64,000 bases of DNA. Origin: Haemaphysalis longicornis (taxonomy: Eukaryota; Arthropoda; Arachnida; Ixodida; Ixodidae). The position numbers were made by a program, and so were the translations under genes. Position 1 is the first letter of the stretch, and each line of letters starts with the position of its first letter. This document shows, piece by piece, positions 46,468-58,850 of this stretch. The stretch is from NCBI GenBank assembly GCA_013339765.2, contig CM023454.1:37190950-37254949 (forward strand), given 5' to 3'. The notes under the pieces are model-generated. The model was not told the origin of the DNA. It saw only the letters and a list, made by a program, of their open reading frames with translations, and searched no databases.

Positions 46468-46712
46468 ACCCACTCCGCTCTCTTCCTGTCCCTTAATGTT
46501 ACACCCAACTTGTAGCGTTCTATTGCCTGCTAAGTCGTCCTTAATTTAGGTTCGACCCTTTGAGTGAGCCTGGAAATTTCTGCGCCGTAGGTGACTACCG
46601 GGAAGATGCAGCTGTCATACACTGTCTTTTTAAGGGACAATGGTAGGCGGCCATTCTGTATTATACCAGTCCTAAAAAGCTGTATTAACAACATAGATTT
46701 TCCTGTACCCAT
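46468..46712 (-). mobile_element. RTE-clade LINE fragment, RT C-terminus
   Basis: Read on -, NGRLPLSLKKTVYDSCIFPV and VTYGAEISRLTQRVEPKLRT are the RT thumb of RTE elements. After a stop, QAIERYKLGVTLRDRKRAEW continues the family. It is about 245 bp long without a visible 3' tail. It covers a part of the RT that is missing from the + strand fragment at 41030-42400. Confidence 0.75.
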
Positions 46713-49700
46713 GCTTTGATTGAAGAACTGGCTTGCGCGGGAGGTGCTACTGCAATTGTCTGCACAGGGCGGCAGCTCAAGCTACTGTTGACGGGCAACT
46801 TTGCGCAGGAGCTCTCCTGGTTTGGGAAAAAGAGAAGCACCCTTTTTTTCAACTGCGAGTGGCATCCTACATTTTGTGTAACTAGATATCTTCGTGTTGT
46901 TGCAGACATCAAATTCTTTCACCATGAAAACGTATAGGGCCCAGATTTTTATTGCCAGTCACATCCTGCGCAAATATCAGATTTGTGGATAACCTTCGGC
47001 TTCTTAGTTTTCATTGCTAGAAGAGGTATTATATTTCTTTCAGCCTTTGGACCATAAAACTTTTACTCACTTTTTAACCAATCCGGTCTTCAAATATTTT
47101 GGCAGTATCTGGCACCACAACAAAGAAAGCAAACTGTTCAAGAATCCCGATCGTAACTGATGATGGAGGCATGCACCACTGAACCACCATTGAATCATTT
47201 CCGTGCTTCCGTGCGTTTTTATTTTGCGTTATTGTTCTTTGAGGGTATCACTTGGTTTTAATCACGTAATCATGTAAATCTGTCTTGTATTAACTAATAT
47301 TCAATCATTTCGGTGTTCCACGTTTTTTCGCTTGTTCCCAAATTACATCACTTTGTGTGAAATATTGTAATAGTGTAACTTTTTATTGTTTTCCTAACCA
47401 GAATTGATTAGGTTGTTTCTAAAGTTTTTGTTGTTTATTGTTGTCAGCCATTTCACAAAGTGCGAATCATATCATCACGTAATTTTTTACTGTTGTTTTA
47501 ACCACTGTACAGTCATTTCTTTACACACACCTTTTCTGTATATCATAACCATTTCCCAAGATGTTGGTTTGTTTAGACTAGCTTAAATTTGTATGGCACT
47601 CACAACCACTACTTAACGCCACTTCTGTGTTTCGAGGGTGCTTTTTTTATTGTTCAACAAACTTTCCACTAGATTTGAACTATTTAGTTGCGTAAATTTG
47701 CTGTGTTTTTATAACCACCATTTAATCATTTCTTTGTTTCACACTTTTCAGCGTTGGTTTTCACCCAATTATTTTAATAAGAGATATTGTAAGTCGCATA
47801 TCTACCTTGTGCTTGTGCCCTGGAATTACATGTTTGCTTTCCTTCCTATTTTTTGTCAACCTTTCTGCTGTATGTGACTTATGTATTGTCATGAGTATCT
47901 GTACTATTCTTGTAATTGTACGACGCGTACTCTGTAGCCCAGGGCAGACAGGAATCAAACTTAAAGTGATTGTGTTGCGAAAGCATGTTACATAATTTGG
48001 AAGTCAATACAAACTATTTTGCCTGAACTCTTGTTGTGTTTTTTGTGTACTTTGAAAGCGTTCTTACTACCCTGCTGAAGTTACACACAGCTAGGTTGGG
48101 AGACTGTCATTTTAATTATTTTAATTTTTGAATTGTTTTTGTTATAGTTTATTTCCAGAACGCCTGTACAGCTGCGCTGTGTGGTACAATTTGATGACGC
48201 TACTGTGGTTCGCTTAGAGTCAAGGGCGCTTGTGCTGATCAGGACTGGATTGCTGTTACTTACTGCCACTTGTTTCAATGCGACATTTCTTGTTTAGAGC
48301 TATGCTTTGTGTGCTTCTGCAAGAGTGTGTGGTCAGCTTGGCACTTCACATATGAGACTTCAGGCAGTATGCAGCACTTCAAAAAAGGAAACACATTATT
48401 CTAGAAGCCAGGTGCCAAGTAACAGCAAACAGTGCAGAATAGCTAGCAAGACATGTATTTGAAGTATAATGCCCAAAATGTATTTTAAGCATAAATTCTC
48501 ATGTAGGCAACGTTGGCAAGGGGGCTGGCGAAATTCCAAAATATTGTATAAAGAATGTAAATTTCAAGCATACAGGTTCACCTCAACAATAATCACACAA
48601 AAGTACACTAGTCATGGATATAACAAACTAATCATTCTGCCAAAGACAGCAAAACAATGTAGAACAGACATCTATATCCGTCTTGCATGCGTACCACTAA
48701 AATATCCATAAGATGTACCACTAAGATAACGTCCCGTAAACAGCATATAAAAGTACCTTGAGAGGTCTATTCTACGTTATCCTTTGTGTGATTTGTATGG
48801 GTTTCTTGCAGTTGTAGCAATTTTTTAATATATGTAATTTCAACTCGAACGGTATGTCTCCTGGACAGCTGCAATGTCGATTGCTGATGTCTCCAGGATA
48901 TCTGCAATGACGTAACTTGGTTTACTGGGACCCCGCATGCAGTTTTTCTTTCTCCATATTTTCTTTGACTGCAAGCAAGCTAACAGTCGTAAACCCGCCA
49001 AAGTCGTCTAGTTCAACGCTAGTACGCATGAATATTTGCGTCAGTGACCTTGCAGCGTATTTTTCGAGATGAAATTTCGATAATATGAAATGTATTTGGT
49101 TATTCCTCACATGGATGGAATGTAGTTTGGTTATTCCTCACGAAAAGAAAGCCCCTTTGTCACCTGTAGTCATGGTAAAAGCAAAATGCTCCGGTGAAGT
49201 CTGTAAAGTAGGTCAACCAATTATCCTGTAACCTATGGGCGATGTTTATCCGTGTATTACTCTCTATTGTTCTTCAAAGCCTGCTCTTCTGCCCGCCCTG
49301 CATCACGGGTGCGGCACACACGAGCTCTCAGTAGTTCCTGACCACGCAGGCACTTCTTGAAAGCGGCCTGTGCCCATAGAGGACGTATGAATTGTGGCCT
49401 ACATAATTACAGTAACTTGCGGAATGTGTGTTTCTTCTCAGCTTTCATCTGAGCCTGCAGTACCACATCGAATGCGTGCCATTTCACCCTTAAGTTGTGC
49501 TCCACTCATTGCTGCACTCTCACGCTCTTTAAAATTATTTTTCGTTCCCTACTGCTTACTTTGACTATACAAATAAACTAGATATTCGCTCATGCTTATG
49601 CGCTGTCGGCAGGGAAGCTTTGGTTGCGTAAGGGATTCTTGCGTTCCCATGTATAGAGAACTTCGTTTAAACAATTAATTCCCAAAGACTTAAATATTTC

Positions 49701-50183
49701 GTTATTATTTTTATTTGTACTCTTTATTTAGTTAATTATTTTTAAATAAGGTCGTTGTTCGCACGAACAAAAAATGCCGATTAGGGAATAATTTTATATT
49801 CACGAGGAGGCTCTACCCAAACTGATAACTTTGTAGGTTAGGGACTGGTTTCCTCGATTTTACACAATAAAACGTACGCACAAATATAATATAGATGCCG
49901 ACTCTATATCAAGTGTCCCAATGGAAGGGCGTCCTTGAACCAGTGGTGTCTGTTATGATGCCGGTATCGCACTACGAAACCTTCCGGCGGTGATATTGTC
50001 ACCGCATGTCGTCCTCCAACAATCACTAAAGCTGCGCCCACTTGCAAAACGACTGGGACGATTTGCCTAACGTAGGTGCGCTTGCAACATTTGGCCCACC
50101 ATTGTCCTACGTCTTGATCGGGTGATCATCCCCTATAGATAGTACAGGATGCTTGTCTTGTTGGGCGTTCCCTTCCACGGCGC
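46713..50183. other. No gene recognised
   Basis: AT-rich, intron-like or intergenic sequence. A 73-codon frame at 46716-46937 contains NFAQELSWFGKKR and CEWHPTFCVTRYL, which look protein-like but match no family that I can name. Confidence 0.45.
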
Positions 50184-50366
50184 GGGTATGTAATCAATGT
50201 GGCTGAATAACGCAACGATAATAGTTTAGAACTTACAGCAAGTTTCGCCCAGATTCCAGAGAAGGAACGGTAAATAAAAGATGTGCGTTTTTCTCATTTG
50301 GCAACACACCAGACAGCTTCAATAAAGCAACGCCGCCTGTACAATTCGTTTCTGAAAGGACGCTTA
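50184..50366 (-). repeat. Unnamed dispersed repeat, copy 2
   Basis: Inverted relative to copy 1 at 42639-42820, with similarity over essentially the same 182-183 bp and loss of similarity at both ends at corresponding points. That makes it a defined element rather than a chance match. Confidence 0.8.
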
Positions 50367-53300
50367 AAGTAAACATTAAGTGAAACAGCTACGTCGTCTC
50401 AATAAAAAGGTAAAGTTTTTCACCTATGTGATGTCCTTCTCTGCTGCAAATATTTAACTTCTGCCGATTCCCCTTCAGTGACAGCCATCTGACTTTATCA
50501 TTCGCCAGATCCATTTGCAATAAAAGTCCAGTGTGCGGAATACGTTTACTTGGGGAAGTTGAAAACATCAAACTATTATCAATGCCACAAAAATATTCTC
50601 ACATTCAACAGCTACATCACAAGACGTTTTCGAAACAGTGCTTTATGCTAAGCTGGACGTTCCTCAAAAGTTTGTTAAACAGTTTTTCCAATAAAATTAA
50701 AGTCCACATTTGTTACCACCTTTTCACCCCTAAACAAACGAGGCCAATATAAGCACGCCAAAACGTTTTGGATAAAATAAGTCCGACTATTTAGTTTTAA
50801 AATCGTTACCGCGTATTACACACTGTGGAGTCCAAACAAAATCCGTGGGGAGTAACCTTTGCAAACCATACTTGAGAGTAAAGCAATTTAAAGTTGGTTC
50901 GAATGATATTTGTACTGTTTTTGTAACTGCAGCGTGTAGGCGCTTGCGGGTTTTGTTTGTTTGGTTCAAAAAAACGTCATTTTAATGTTATTTTGGCACT
51001 CCGAAGTGGTCGGCAATTGGCTTTGTCAACAATAACTGGTCTACTGCAAACAAACTGCAGAATGTCTCCAAGAAAATTCGACATATCTTTTGCCGGCGGA
51101 GTAAAAACCGTTAACAATCTTGCTGATAAAAACTTTTCCTTTTCTATGTAACCAACAAACAACACCTCGTAGTTTATAGAAATAAATTCTACTTATGACT
51201 TTAATAATGAGGAAGGGTATTTTGGAGGAAGGTCCATTTACGCACAAGAAATGGTATGCTGGAATAAGGTAAACGGCTATCAAATTTTATTGTCCGCGTG
51301 CATACAAATATGTGTTTCATTTATTTAATGAGATTCGTCTTTTGGTATAACTGCTTATGTTTATAGAAGTCTTAGTATGGCGATAATATATCAGAAGTCG
51401 GTGCCTTAAAAATAGCATTTCAGGCTAATATTATCAAGGGCTTCTTTAATCAAACTGACAATGTCAAACAGTGCTTTAATCAAAAGGAAGAATTTTTTCT
51501 TGCAATTTGAACTATTGGGAAATATATGTCGCTTGAACATATTTTGCTTTTGTATTTTCTGTGTGAAGTAAAGCGACCATATCCTGCCCTTCCTCCATAA
51601 TAGAGGTATAAGGTTCACGCAATTGCGCTGTTCTGGCCAGGCGAACTTGGCCAATAAACGTAACATGTTTTAATCAGCTACCACTAGTTACAGTTGCATT
51701 CGAGAACTGTCGAAGAAGATCTTCTGGGATTCCTTAGTTGTAAATCATATTTGAAATAATGATTTTGTTTACTATATTAAAAACTTCTGTTTCAACATGT
51801 TTTGTTGATAAGTTGAAAACTAAGGAATAGTAGGTGATAAACTGGTGGTCGTGGGTTAGCCACTATTCAAGAAGGAGTAATTTTATTGGTGCCACCTGAC
51901 TTTTACTTGAAATATATTTTGAAAGCGTGTATGTGTTGCCCAAATATGTATAAAACGCTAAGTGTTGTAGTAACGCCATCTGCATGCTTGCGTTCTAATT
52001 TGAATGCAAATAAACCACAGACTTCTTATAATTTCAAACAGGTGAAACTTACTGTATACTGAAACAAATACACATCAGGTAATAGTTAACATGGGTGAAA
52101 GTTTACTACTTCCCGGAGAGCAGCTTCTCACAATGTCCTATGTAAGAAACAAAAGTACAAAAAAGCAATACTTGTATTTAATTAGGATGTAACCGACACC
52201 TAATAATAATATAACAGTGACGCTGATGCTTTAGGATTATTTCGAAGTTGAAGTAGATAATAAACAACATTTTCTCTGATTCCACAACAGCGTTTCCTTC
52301 TGTGTCTCAATACAAGCGTACGCATGTCTCTACGCAGAATGTTTTTATGACACAAGTGTATACGTCAATTTCGGAAAATAAGCGATGGACAGGTTTACCG
52401 GGATAACGCATAATGACGAAACAAAAAAGCATACTTAATATTTGTTACAATAAAATAGCAAAATGCACTAGAAATCTGGGTTTTGTACTCCGCAAACCCC
52501 CAAATATTCCCAATCGTTTTTTCAATGTTTAGGTACAATGAATATACATTGCCTGTGTTGGGTACGCTAGGTGCAGTTAAGGCGGTGCCGTAATATTTAA
52601 GGACTGTACATTTTCTAGACAGGCATAAAGCGTTCAGTGTGTATTCTACACTGTGAAAGATGAGCAGTGAAGAATGTTGCAGCAGCGAGTGCACGAGCAA
52701 CAGCACGTGTGTTTGTAATTTGCAAAAGAAAATACTATCTCGTCAATCAGCTGAAGTGAAATTTACTGAGACTCGATGTTTATTCTGACATACATACAGG
52801 GGACTGTACATGTTCCTCTTGCGTCGTAGGCCATTTACGTTCTGTATACAAACCAGCTCAAACCGCTCTACAAGGCTGGAGTGAAGCCAACACGATGCCT
52901 GGCTGTAACGTACACGTTTAAATCTTGGACCAAAAAACCGACCTGTCATCCGTTAAAGCATGAAGTTGAGCTGCACATGCACGCCCTATGCCTCCACATC
53001 CTCCACATCCATGCATGCTTAACCAGAAGAACATCATGCCTTCATGGTCGGACTTGAAACATTCTTGCGAAAATGCAGCATCCCAACTTTTTCTATGTGA
53101 TAAAGAAATATGACATTGCAATGGCATTGCAAGTTGGCAAGTTGCTGTTCCCACGGATGAATTCGAAGCCACTCGATAAATGGGACTTGAGATGGACGTG
53201 GTTACAGCTGCACGTTCTGCGGCGGCGGGGTTTTGTTGTCTTCTGGCCCAATCGCGCATGTGTGATCGTAGGCGCTCATTAATGTGCCGTTGTTTTTCTT

Positions 53301-54467
53301 TCGAGCGAACGACACGAGTCAAAGCAAAAGCAAATTTAATGTGCAACTACTGCAGTGATTTCAGGGCGGATATCAGCCGATTACACGAACTGTAAAAATG
53401 AATGCATTGGGTCCAAGCGTATAAAACTTGTGACCGACGCGTCGGTGGTGTGTTTTTGAAACGTTCCTTTTAAGAACGTTACTGCACATCCAACAATTCA
53501 TTTGCTCAAGTTGCATATGCTCTTTGGGCGCCTTAGGTATTATGTAGGGTGTGGTATTTCCCACCAGCGTAACTCTTCTGACGGGGTGATAAAATGTTGT
53601 TATTTCAAACAATATCGCTTATGAGAAAAAAAACAGAATTGGATTCAACTGTCATCCTCCAGTTTTGCACGGGTTTAGACTTTCCCAAGGGACAGATTTG
53701 GGATTTGTTAAGTCATTCATTACATGAAGAACACTGTGCACAGCTTTGTTAGGCACAAAATTCCTCAATCTAAACCCAACCTCTTCTTTCACATCGTAGA
53801 AGCACGATCTCGTGTTCGCATCAACACTGCGCTTTTCATTTATAGATGTGCTCTGGCAAGAAGTGTTTGTTTTTCTTGGTAAGTGTTCCGCAACTTCTCA
53901 ATTATTATATGTCAAAAAACGACACTCTACATACAGGTCAGTAGAGACATTGCTTGCAAGTGAAATAAGTGAACTGCCCGAGTCTATTACCCTTTGCGTT
54001 ACCATGTTGTTGGCGTAGGAAGAAAGTTCACTTTGCACATCACGGCACAACCAGCCACAATGTACAAGAGCGTGCCACCCACTCCCCTTTAGTGGAAATT
54101 TTGAAAAAAAAAATCGAATGTTCAATGCCCCGCAAAATGTCTCTAAAAGCTTAGAATGTACATTAATAAACTAGCGTCATGTAACGTATACCCGAGGAAA
54201 CATTTATGACGATATGGCAGATGCTGCATAATCGCAAACCTTCAGTTTCGGTTTCGGATGCGTGTCGGAGGGGTTAAAAATTATCATAACTTTTGAAACT
54301 ATTAAGATAACAGTACAACTTTTTCTCTAAATATTCTTCAATAGACAGGGATATTGACAATGCAAAATTAAAAAAAAGCCTTTTTTTCAAAAAATGCGTT
54401 TTTGAAGGTAGTGACCTACCTTTACCAAGAGCACGGGTAGTAGGAAAATAAACTTTCATTCATCAGC
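50367..54467. other. No gene recognised
   Basis: AT-rich sequence. The longest open frame is 142 codons on - (52918-53346), basic near its start and Cys/Gly-rich near its end, with no family resemblance. Confidence 0.45.
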
Positions 54468-54656
54468 GAACACTAACCTCCTGTTGAGCCACGAGTGCCG
54501 AAAAGCGAAACGTAAGGCGTAAGCAAACTGTTTATTGGCTATGCTGCCAGTTTCCGAACCGTTCGCTGCCAGATTCGATGTACGACCTCTCGTCCCTTTT
54601 ACTACTGCCTCGTCGTCTTCGTGGTCGGAGGAGGCAGCGGGTCGAGGGATTGAACA
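54468..54656 (-). repeat. BEL/Pao 3' LTR
   Basis: It is 189 bp, the partner of 60020-60208. Its left flank (ATTCATCAGC) and the other LTR's right flank (CCTCCAATCT) do not match, so no target duplication is seen. Confidence 0.9.
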
Positions 54657-56150
54657 TACTCCGGGCCCCGGCAAATGTGTTAAGTAGCGGCAAGTTCAAA
54701 TGACAGAGTCTCTGGATAGCTCTGGTGGTGACAAGACCATCCTGCACCTTAATTTTGCAAGAGCGGATACGGCCGTTCACGCTTCTGTAGACTTCTAGTA
54801 TCCCAGCCAGCTTCCACATTTGGCGAGGCGTTTTCTCAGCATAGACGAGCACGATGTCCCCCACGTTAAATTCTGTGGCCGTCCTTCTAGGTGTAAAATG
54901 GGCTGATCGCAACTGAAGGAGGTACTCCGTCTGCCATCTTGTCCAGAAGTTTTCCGTGAGTCGCTTTCTATACTGTTGCCTTCGGAGAGCGTCTGTGCAT
55001 GTTGAAGTGGTGGCGACATTCGATGCCCCATGCGGTAGAGCTGTAAACCTTCGTCCGATCAGGAGGTCGGCTGCCGTTAATGCACACGGTTCACCTATGT
55101 CCAATTCAATGAATGTTAATGGTCTAGAATTGATCACAGCTTCGACTTCGGTAAGAACTGTTGCTAGTTCTTGGAAGGTGAGAAGAGCTTTGCCAAGAAT
55201 TTTTCGAGGTGTCGTCTTAACAGATCTCACGAGACGCTCCCACCACCCGCCCCACCAAGGGGCGTCAGGCGCGATGAACCTCCAAGCAACTTCGGCGCTG
55301 CTGATGTGCCCAGCGACGCCGTCTTGTAAGAACATCCTGTGCCGTCGCTTGACGTCAGATGATGTTTTCCTGAATGTCTTGGCATTATCTGAATAAATGA
55401 CTCAAGGTAGGCCGCCCCGTAACACGAAACGCCGGAAACACATCAGGAATGCTTCTGAAGTCATGGAACTGACCAGTTCCAGATGCACTGCTCGTGATTG
55501 TAGCACATGTAAAAGAGCTATGTAGCTCTGGGGTTGTTAGAGGACCGTATGTAGAGTGGCCCTGCAAAGTCTATCCCCAGAGCTTCGAAACGATTAGTCG
55601 ATGACAAGCTGTGACCACCAAGAGGGGCAGCGGGAGCACTGCCTGGACGTGTTCGGAAGCGCTTGCACAGGTAGCAGCCATAGATGACTCGCTTGACTAG
55701 GGATCGAGCTCTGTGAATCCAATAACGTTCTCTCAGTTGAGTTAACGTGTCCCTCACACCACCGTGCATAACTTGAAGGTGGGATCTTACTATAATCAGT
55801 TCCGACAAACGGTGGTATGGTGGTAGAATGATTGGGTGTTTCACTTCTTCTGGAACAGGTAGTCGCGACAGACGACCTCCAACTCGAAGTAGACCATCAG
55901 AATCCAGAAAAGGATTGAGTTCAGTGATTGGCGATGAGCCCTCTAAAGCGGTGTCACTTGAAAGGCACTCGATCTCAGTTTTATATGCTTGACATTGAAC
56001 CAGCTTGACCAAGTACTTTTCGGCCCGTATCATTTCTTCAGCTGTCACTGGGCCGGAGGTAATTTCAAGGCGTCGACAGTGGTTTATGAAGCGGAAAACC
56101 CTAACCGGGACTTTAAGCAGCAAAGGAAGCTTGCTGTATCGAGCAAAATC
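54532..56150 (-). pseudogene. BEL/Pao integrase
   Basis: The N-terminal part (55518-56123) has HLQVMHGGVRDTLTQLRERY and VIYGCYLCKRFR (HHCC zinc domain) and FEALGIDFAGPLY with the first catalytic Asp. The middle is frame-shifted (55335-55520). The last part (54532-55335) has the hallmark APWWGGWWERLVRSVK, LTEVEAVINSRPLTF and FNVGDIVLVYAEKTPRQMW. The frame runs through the polypurine tract and ends inside the 3' LTR. Confidence 0.9.
54657..54672 (-). other. Polypurine-like tract
   Basis: On -, GCCGGGGCCCGGAGTA lies immediately before the 3' LTR, where plus-strand synthesis is primed. It is G-rich but interrupted by CCC. Confidence 0.6.
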
Positions 56151-56810
56151 AAGAAGTGGTTCCAGTGCTTCAGATTCAGCAACGGGTGCGATTTAGACGG
56201 TTACCGCTTCTGCCTCCAAGACTTCCCATTCAGTGGTACAGTCGACAGCTTGCGATGGCCAACTATCTTTATCCGTCAACCATGCAGGGCCATGCCACCA
56301 AGCTTGGGTTGATATTATTTTTTCAATGGATGCACCACGAGTTAACCGGTCTGCCGGATTGTATTTTCCAGGACAATACCTCCACTTGGTTGAATCTGTC
56401 TTTTCGTTGATTTCTCTAACCCTGTTCGCGACGAATGGCTTCCACTTGACCGACGCACTCTTTATCCAAGTCAATGTGATCGTAGAGTCTGTCCAGAACC
56501 TATAGTTCATTTTGAATCTCGCAAGAGCCTTGGCCACGTATGTAAGAAGTCTTGCCCCCACCAATGCTGCTAAAAGCTCTAGTCTAGGGAGGGTTACCTT
56601 CTTGATCGGTGCTACGCGTGATTTTGAAATTAGCAAATGTCCTTGTCTTGGGCAATTTGTGACGCTGTAGACAACAGCTTCGTATGCTAACGGGCTTGCC
56701 TCGCAAAAAACATGTGTCTTTAATTCTTCTGGTAGGGCGAAGGTTCCACCAACACACCTACGAACGGTGACAATGTTGATTTTCAGTAATTGTCGCACCC
56801 ATTCGTCCAT
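56150..56810 (-). pseudogene. BEL/Pao RNase H
   Basis: FALPEELKTHVFCEASPLAY (the family has CDAS, so the catalytic Asp is replaced by Glu), LPRLELLAALVGARL, YRFWTDSTITLTWI and YCPGKYNPADRLTRG are in the expected order. The frame ends at 56193 and resumes in the same frame with the integrase region. Confidence 0.9.
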
Positions 56811-57178
56811 TCACATCGCAGATCTTGCGGTAACTCTTCGTCCCAAGCGATGCCGCGTGATCAAAGCTTCTGAAAGAGTATCCTTGCCGCTATGGTGAAA
56901 GGGCCAAAAAATCCGAGTGGGCCAAAAAAACGCGAAGCCGTCTGCAAGACAAAACGTTTTGTGTTTGCTTTTGATTTCAAAAAGTCCATCAGGTTAGTCA
57001 GAACAAAACTGACCGTATCCTTCGCGGGATCCCAAGTGATTCCTTAGACCTTTACGGTGGATTCTTGAATGACAACCATTTACTTGCTCGCCGCCCTTTG
57101 CTCTTGCTGCAGAAACTCCCTGACTTGGTCCGAGTTTGTCGTCCACTTTCTCAGTGTCATTCCTGCCACCTCCATAAT

Positions 57179-57800
57179 TTATTGCGCTTTACTGCATACC
57201 TTGATGACCTCCTGTACTGCGGCGGCACCAGTGACCAGGTCATCGACGCAGAATGACTCGCTGAGCAATTTGGCTGTTTCAGCTTTTTCTCTAACTGCAG
57301 TCTTTAAGTGGTGAAGGATTGTTGGGGTAAGCAGGAATGGGCTACATGTTGCTCCGAACGGAACTCTCGTCATTCGCCATTCCTGGAGCTCATCCTCAAC
57401 GTACTGTAAGCTACTTCCTTCTTTAAACCAGAGGAATCGAACTGCATCCCTGTCATCTTCTTTGATAGATATCTGAAGGAAGGCTTTTTCTATGTCACCC
57501 ATGATGGCGATGGGGTGAGTCCGGAACCGGAGGAGAATTTTTCCCATTTCTTGGTACAAGTTATCACCTTTCTCAAGGCATTCATTGAGGGACTTACACC
57601 CTCTGGCATGTGACGACGCGTCGAACACGATCCTCACTTTGGTGGCAAGGGCCTGCTCTCTAATCACTTCTCTGTGAGGCACGTAGTAGAGTTTCTCTGG
57701 GTTTGACGGAGGGGTTTCTACAACTTCAGCGTGTCCTGATTCGAGGTCTGATCGTGTTGTCATAAATTTTCGACAGTCCCTTATTCTTGGACAGCCTGCA
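57179..57800 (-). pseudogene. BEL/Pao reverse transcriptase
   Basis: Motifs are YYVPHREVIREQALATKVRI, VFDASSHARGCKSLNECL, the first catalytic Asp in IAIMGDIEKAFLQISI, MTRVPFGATCSPFLL and the second catalytic pair in ESFCVDDLVTG (FCVDD, a variant of the usual YVDD). The frame closes at 57179; the sequence to the RNase H (56811-57178) is in other frames. Confidence 0.9.
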
Positions 57801-58690
57801 TAAGAGTCGTTGCAGTCTCGTGGTGGCAACCTGCTTGTTGTTAGACAGCTGGAAGCCGTCCTTCCAGGGTAGGGCAACCTCGTACTGGCCATCTAGGAAA
57901 CAAATAGTCTTCTCGAAGCGCTGAATGGTTGTGTTTTGCTGGGAACATTCGTCGATCGATTCCGATATACCCATGCTCTCAAGCTCCCAAAACGAGCGGA
58001 CAATCTCGTCTGACTCGACTGCATGTGTTCTTAGGACGTAAACCATCATGCGCGAGGTTTTGCGGGCTGTTGCTAAAGCGGTTGTGGTACCCTGGAGGGT
58101 CCATCCGAACTTGGAATTCATTCCGATTAGGCTTTCGTTTTCTTCAAATCTCGAGACTTCTCCGGTTAGCACTGACCACATCTGGTCTGAAATTATTAGC
58201 ACGCTTATGCCACCTGTAGTTGCGACGGTCGGCTGCATCAGTTGATCGGCGATGTTTTTCCCGGACCTTTTAAAGGTCGCCACAAAGGATGACTCCATGC
58301 AAGTCGCCTCAATGTCGTGGCAGATGTGGGGTATCACAATTGCACGCAACAGAACTTCCCTGTCCGTGAACTGGCTACGTAGCCGGATTTCTACGACGCG
58401 ACGTTTTGTAGGTGGTTGGGTGCTCACGTTAGCGAACGTATCCAGCGCAATTGTGGTGAAACCAACGCTCCTCGGCCGAAGATGCGCACATAGTTCCTCC
58501 GTCACAAAGGTGCCCTGGCTGCCGCCGTCGAAAACTCCACTGACATATCTGCAGGAATCGTCACTAACCGCCCAGGCTCGAAAGGTTTGAAGAAGGACAG
58601 AGCTCCGCTGTTCATCGACCACTTGTTTGCCCCCTTGAAAGGACGCGCACACCGTCGCACTTGCATCGGTTCCCCCGGTATCTCGTCGTG
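57726..58690 (-). pseudogene. BEL/Pao protease and RT entry
   Basis: The aspartic protease lies at about 58570-58230: YVSGVFDGGSQGTFVTEELC (DGGSQ form of the active site, usual for BEL/Pao), then VVEIRLRSQF and VIPHICHDIEA. It is followed by GISVLIISDQMWSVLTGEV and SKFGWTLQG, the conserved BEL linker, and the RT entry FWELESMGISE. The frame stops at 57726 after a frameshift near 57780. Confidence 0.9.
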
Positions 58691-58850
58691 CTTGTGAACG
58701 GCTTCTGTCGGGATCACACATACTCGAAGCATGACGGCCGGCGCACTTGCCACATGACACTTTCCGACTGGCAATCGCGGGCTCGGTGCCCCTTCCATGT
58801 GCAGCAGAAACATCTCATGCCCTTTGCTTTAAGTTGCTTCTTTTGCTTCA
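58690..58850 (-). pseudogene. BEL/Pao gag zinc knuckles, two compensating frame changes
   Basis: After the gag stop the sequence reads RDSLKQKKQLKAKGMRCFCC, then TWKGHRARDCQS in one frame, and then CGKCAGRHASSMCDP back in the original gag frame. The two shifts cancel, so a gag-pol frame would be continuous without them. Confidence 0.75.

Noticed and set aside
46716..46937. Protein-like 73-codon frame (NFAQELSWFGKKR...)
   Set aside because: It reads like coding sequence but I could not connect it with any transposase or host family, nor find flanking exons.
52918..53346. 142-codon frame on - as a gene or exon
   Set aside because: No family resemblance and no convincing splice context; left as unassigned.
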